Below, piece after piece: positions 6,917 to 7,518 of a stretch of DNA of 7,518 nt. Made by a program: the position numbers and the translations under genes. Source of the stretch: Treponema sp. (GTDB lineage: Bacteria > Spirochaetota > Spirochaetia > Treponematales > Breznakiellaceae). Numbering within the stretch: the first letter of the stretch is position 1; every line of letters begins with the position of its first letter. The DNA is taken from NCBI GenBank assembly GCA_031283505.1, contig JAITBO010000175.1, forward strand, positions 1 through 7,518. The letters are read 5' to 3'. The notes beneath the pieces were generated by a model. The model was not told the DNA's origin, did no database searches, and saw only the letters and a program-made list of their open reading frames with translations.

Positions 6917-7297
6917 TCATGCCGCGCCTCTGCCAATAACAGGCTTTCCGTTTTTTTCAAACGTCCGGCCGTAATCGTCTTCTTCTTCCAAAATCAATGG
7001 ATTTTCAGGCAAAAAGAAGGGATTCCATTTGTAAATGACCCCGAAAACAAAATCGTATGTTTCCCGGGTCCCGATAAAGTCGTGAGTAAAATCACCGCTG
7101 TCGTCAGCGGTCTGATACCAGATGTTTTGTATGTTTTTAAACTTGATTTGATCCGCCCAATCGGGATAGGTGAGGATTGATCCGTCGTTGTAACGTACCC
7201 GGAACAGGCAGTCTTCATCAATGTAACCGTCTTCCCGGTAGTAACAGATAAGGCCCTTTAAATCCGATATTAGCCAGGTTCTTTGCCTGTTTTTCAT
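6917..7297 (-). CDS. small acidic protein of unknown function
   Basis: This 126-residue protein starts MKNRQRTWLISDLKGLICYY, continues YREDGYIDEDCLFRVRYNDG and IKFKNIQNIWYQTADDSGDF, and has a very acidic LILEEEDDYG near the C-terminus. GGAGG lies about eight bases before the ATG. The ATG overlaps the stop of the upstream frame as ATGA, so the two are probably translationally coupled. There is no signal peptide or membrane segment, so it is expected in the cytoplasm. I do not recognise the family. Small size, acidity, aromatic richness and position directly after another gene's end resemble immunity or antitoxin proteins, but that is only an inference from layout. No lesion is visible in the frame. 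Confidence 0.65.
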   Translation of the reverse strand: MKNRQRTWLISDLKGLICYYREDGYIDEDCLFRVRYNDGSILTYPDWADQIKFKNIQNIWYQTADDSGDFTHDFIGTRETYDFVFGVIYKWNPFFLPENPLILEEEDDYGRTFEKNGKPVIGRGAA

Positions 7298-7518
7298 ACC
7301 GCCCCTCCGTCATGCCCTCGGCTGGCGGCGATCAGCTTCTCGAAGGACGCATAGCCCAGAATCTCCGCCAGGGCCTTTTTGACCCGCTCGGAGTTCCGAA
7401 ATGCCTCATTTAGAAAATGTTACCGTAACTAGTCCTGCTCCTGTGTCTGTGAGCGGTTCGTCTGGGCGAGGCGCTGACGCAAGCGCAGGATAGCCTTGTT
7501 GACATTCTGCTGCAGTTC
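7294..7518 (-). pseudogene. C-terminal part of an unknown gene with two in-frame stops
   Basis: One minus-strand frame enters from the window edge as ELQQNVNKAILRLRQRLAQT and NRSQTQEQD, meets TAG (7429-7431), Leu-Arg, then TAA (7420-7422). It continues in the same frame as HFLNEAFRNSERVKKALAEI and LGYASFEKLIAASRGHDGGAV, to a TGA at 7294-7296 that overlaps the next ATG. Both halves look coding, and the first is Gln-rich and coiled-coil-like. CAG and CAA in place of TAG and TAA would give DQLRQHFLNEAF, so two C-to-T changes would restore one protein. Alternatively the first gene really ends at TAG and the second half is a separate remnant with no ATG. The TAA lies inside the inverted-repeat arm at 7402-7425. 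The function is unknown. Confidence 0.5.
7402..7425 (-). repeat. right arm of a long-range inverted repeat
   Basis: On the minus strand this reads CGGTAACATTTT, CTAA, ATGAGGCA, matching 89-110 in inverted orientation apart from the central spacer. Here it falls inside an apparently coding frame and supplies its TAA stop. That suggests either a repeat insertion or that the left copy is a stray fragment of this gene family. Confidence 0.55.

Noticed and set aside
6735..6920. 61-residue minus-strand frame overlapping the end of the 126-residue gene by ATGA
   Set aside because: The overlap is suggestive, but the sequence passes through the C9 tract, ends in the hairpin arm and has unconvincing composition. 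Not enough to call a gene.
6829..6939. 36-codon plus-strand frame MGEEIVNTQRK
   Set aside because: A T run rather than a ribosome binding site precedes it, its 3' end overlaps the opposing gene, and no family was recognised.
16..7320. Shared TCATGCCCTC at both window ends as an attachment-site duplication
   Set aside because: The shared core is only about ten bases (near 16-25 and 7309-7318), the flanks differ, and no integrase or tRNA gene is present.

Overview
The window looks like an accessory stretch of a spirochaete chromosome, most likely a treponeme of the termite-gut type. That is inference: it rests on a BspA-type leucine-rich protein, lipoproteins with relaxed lipoboxes, a group-3 Ig-like surface protein and roughly balanced GC content. 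No marker gene fixes the taxon.

Layout. Positions 1-78 may hold the 5' end of a leftward gene. Positions 79-306 carry one arm of a long-range inverted repeat, a near-consensus sigma-70 promoter (121-148) and a leader of about 150 nt. Positions 307-1872 are an intact sodium/proline symporter (PutP), the only certainly intact gene of known function. Positions 2010 to about 2621 are the decayed 3' half of an IS4-family transposase on the minus strand, with one frameshift and two tryptophan codons turned into stops. It abuts, with no gap, a BspA-like leucine-rich-repeat gene (about 2622-3533) that has lost its 5' end. Positions 3554-5760 encode a large lipoprotein with four group-3 Ig-like repeats and a C-terminal beta-rich extracellular module. 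It is broken into three or four frames by shifts, each at or near a G or C run. A hairpin-rich spacer (5761-5902) leads to a second, unrecognised lipoprotein (5903-6680). Its signal peptide and body lie in different frames, and both its start and its end are encoded by inverted-repeat elements. Positions 6681-6916 hold a hairpin arm and a G9 tract. On the minus strand, 6917-7297 is a small acidic protein whose start overlaps the stop of an upstream frame (7294-7518) that contains two stops.

Overall, putP is a healthy housekeeping transporter. The rest reads as a cell-surface and mobile-element neighbourhood in decay, or as one whose assembly has homopolymer errors. The surface genes (LRR, Ig lipoprotein, small lipoprotein) share strand and order and may once have been co-transcribed, with envelope-exposed products. 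No CRISPR array, tRNA or rRNA was seen. No complete defence or biosynthetic system is evident. The least explained structures are the hairpin elements at both ends of the small lipoprotein gene and the right-edge minus-strand gene pair.
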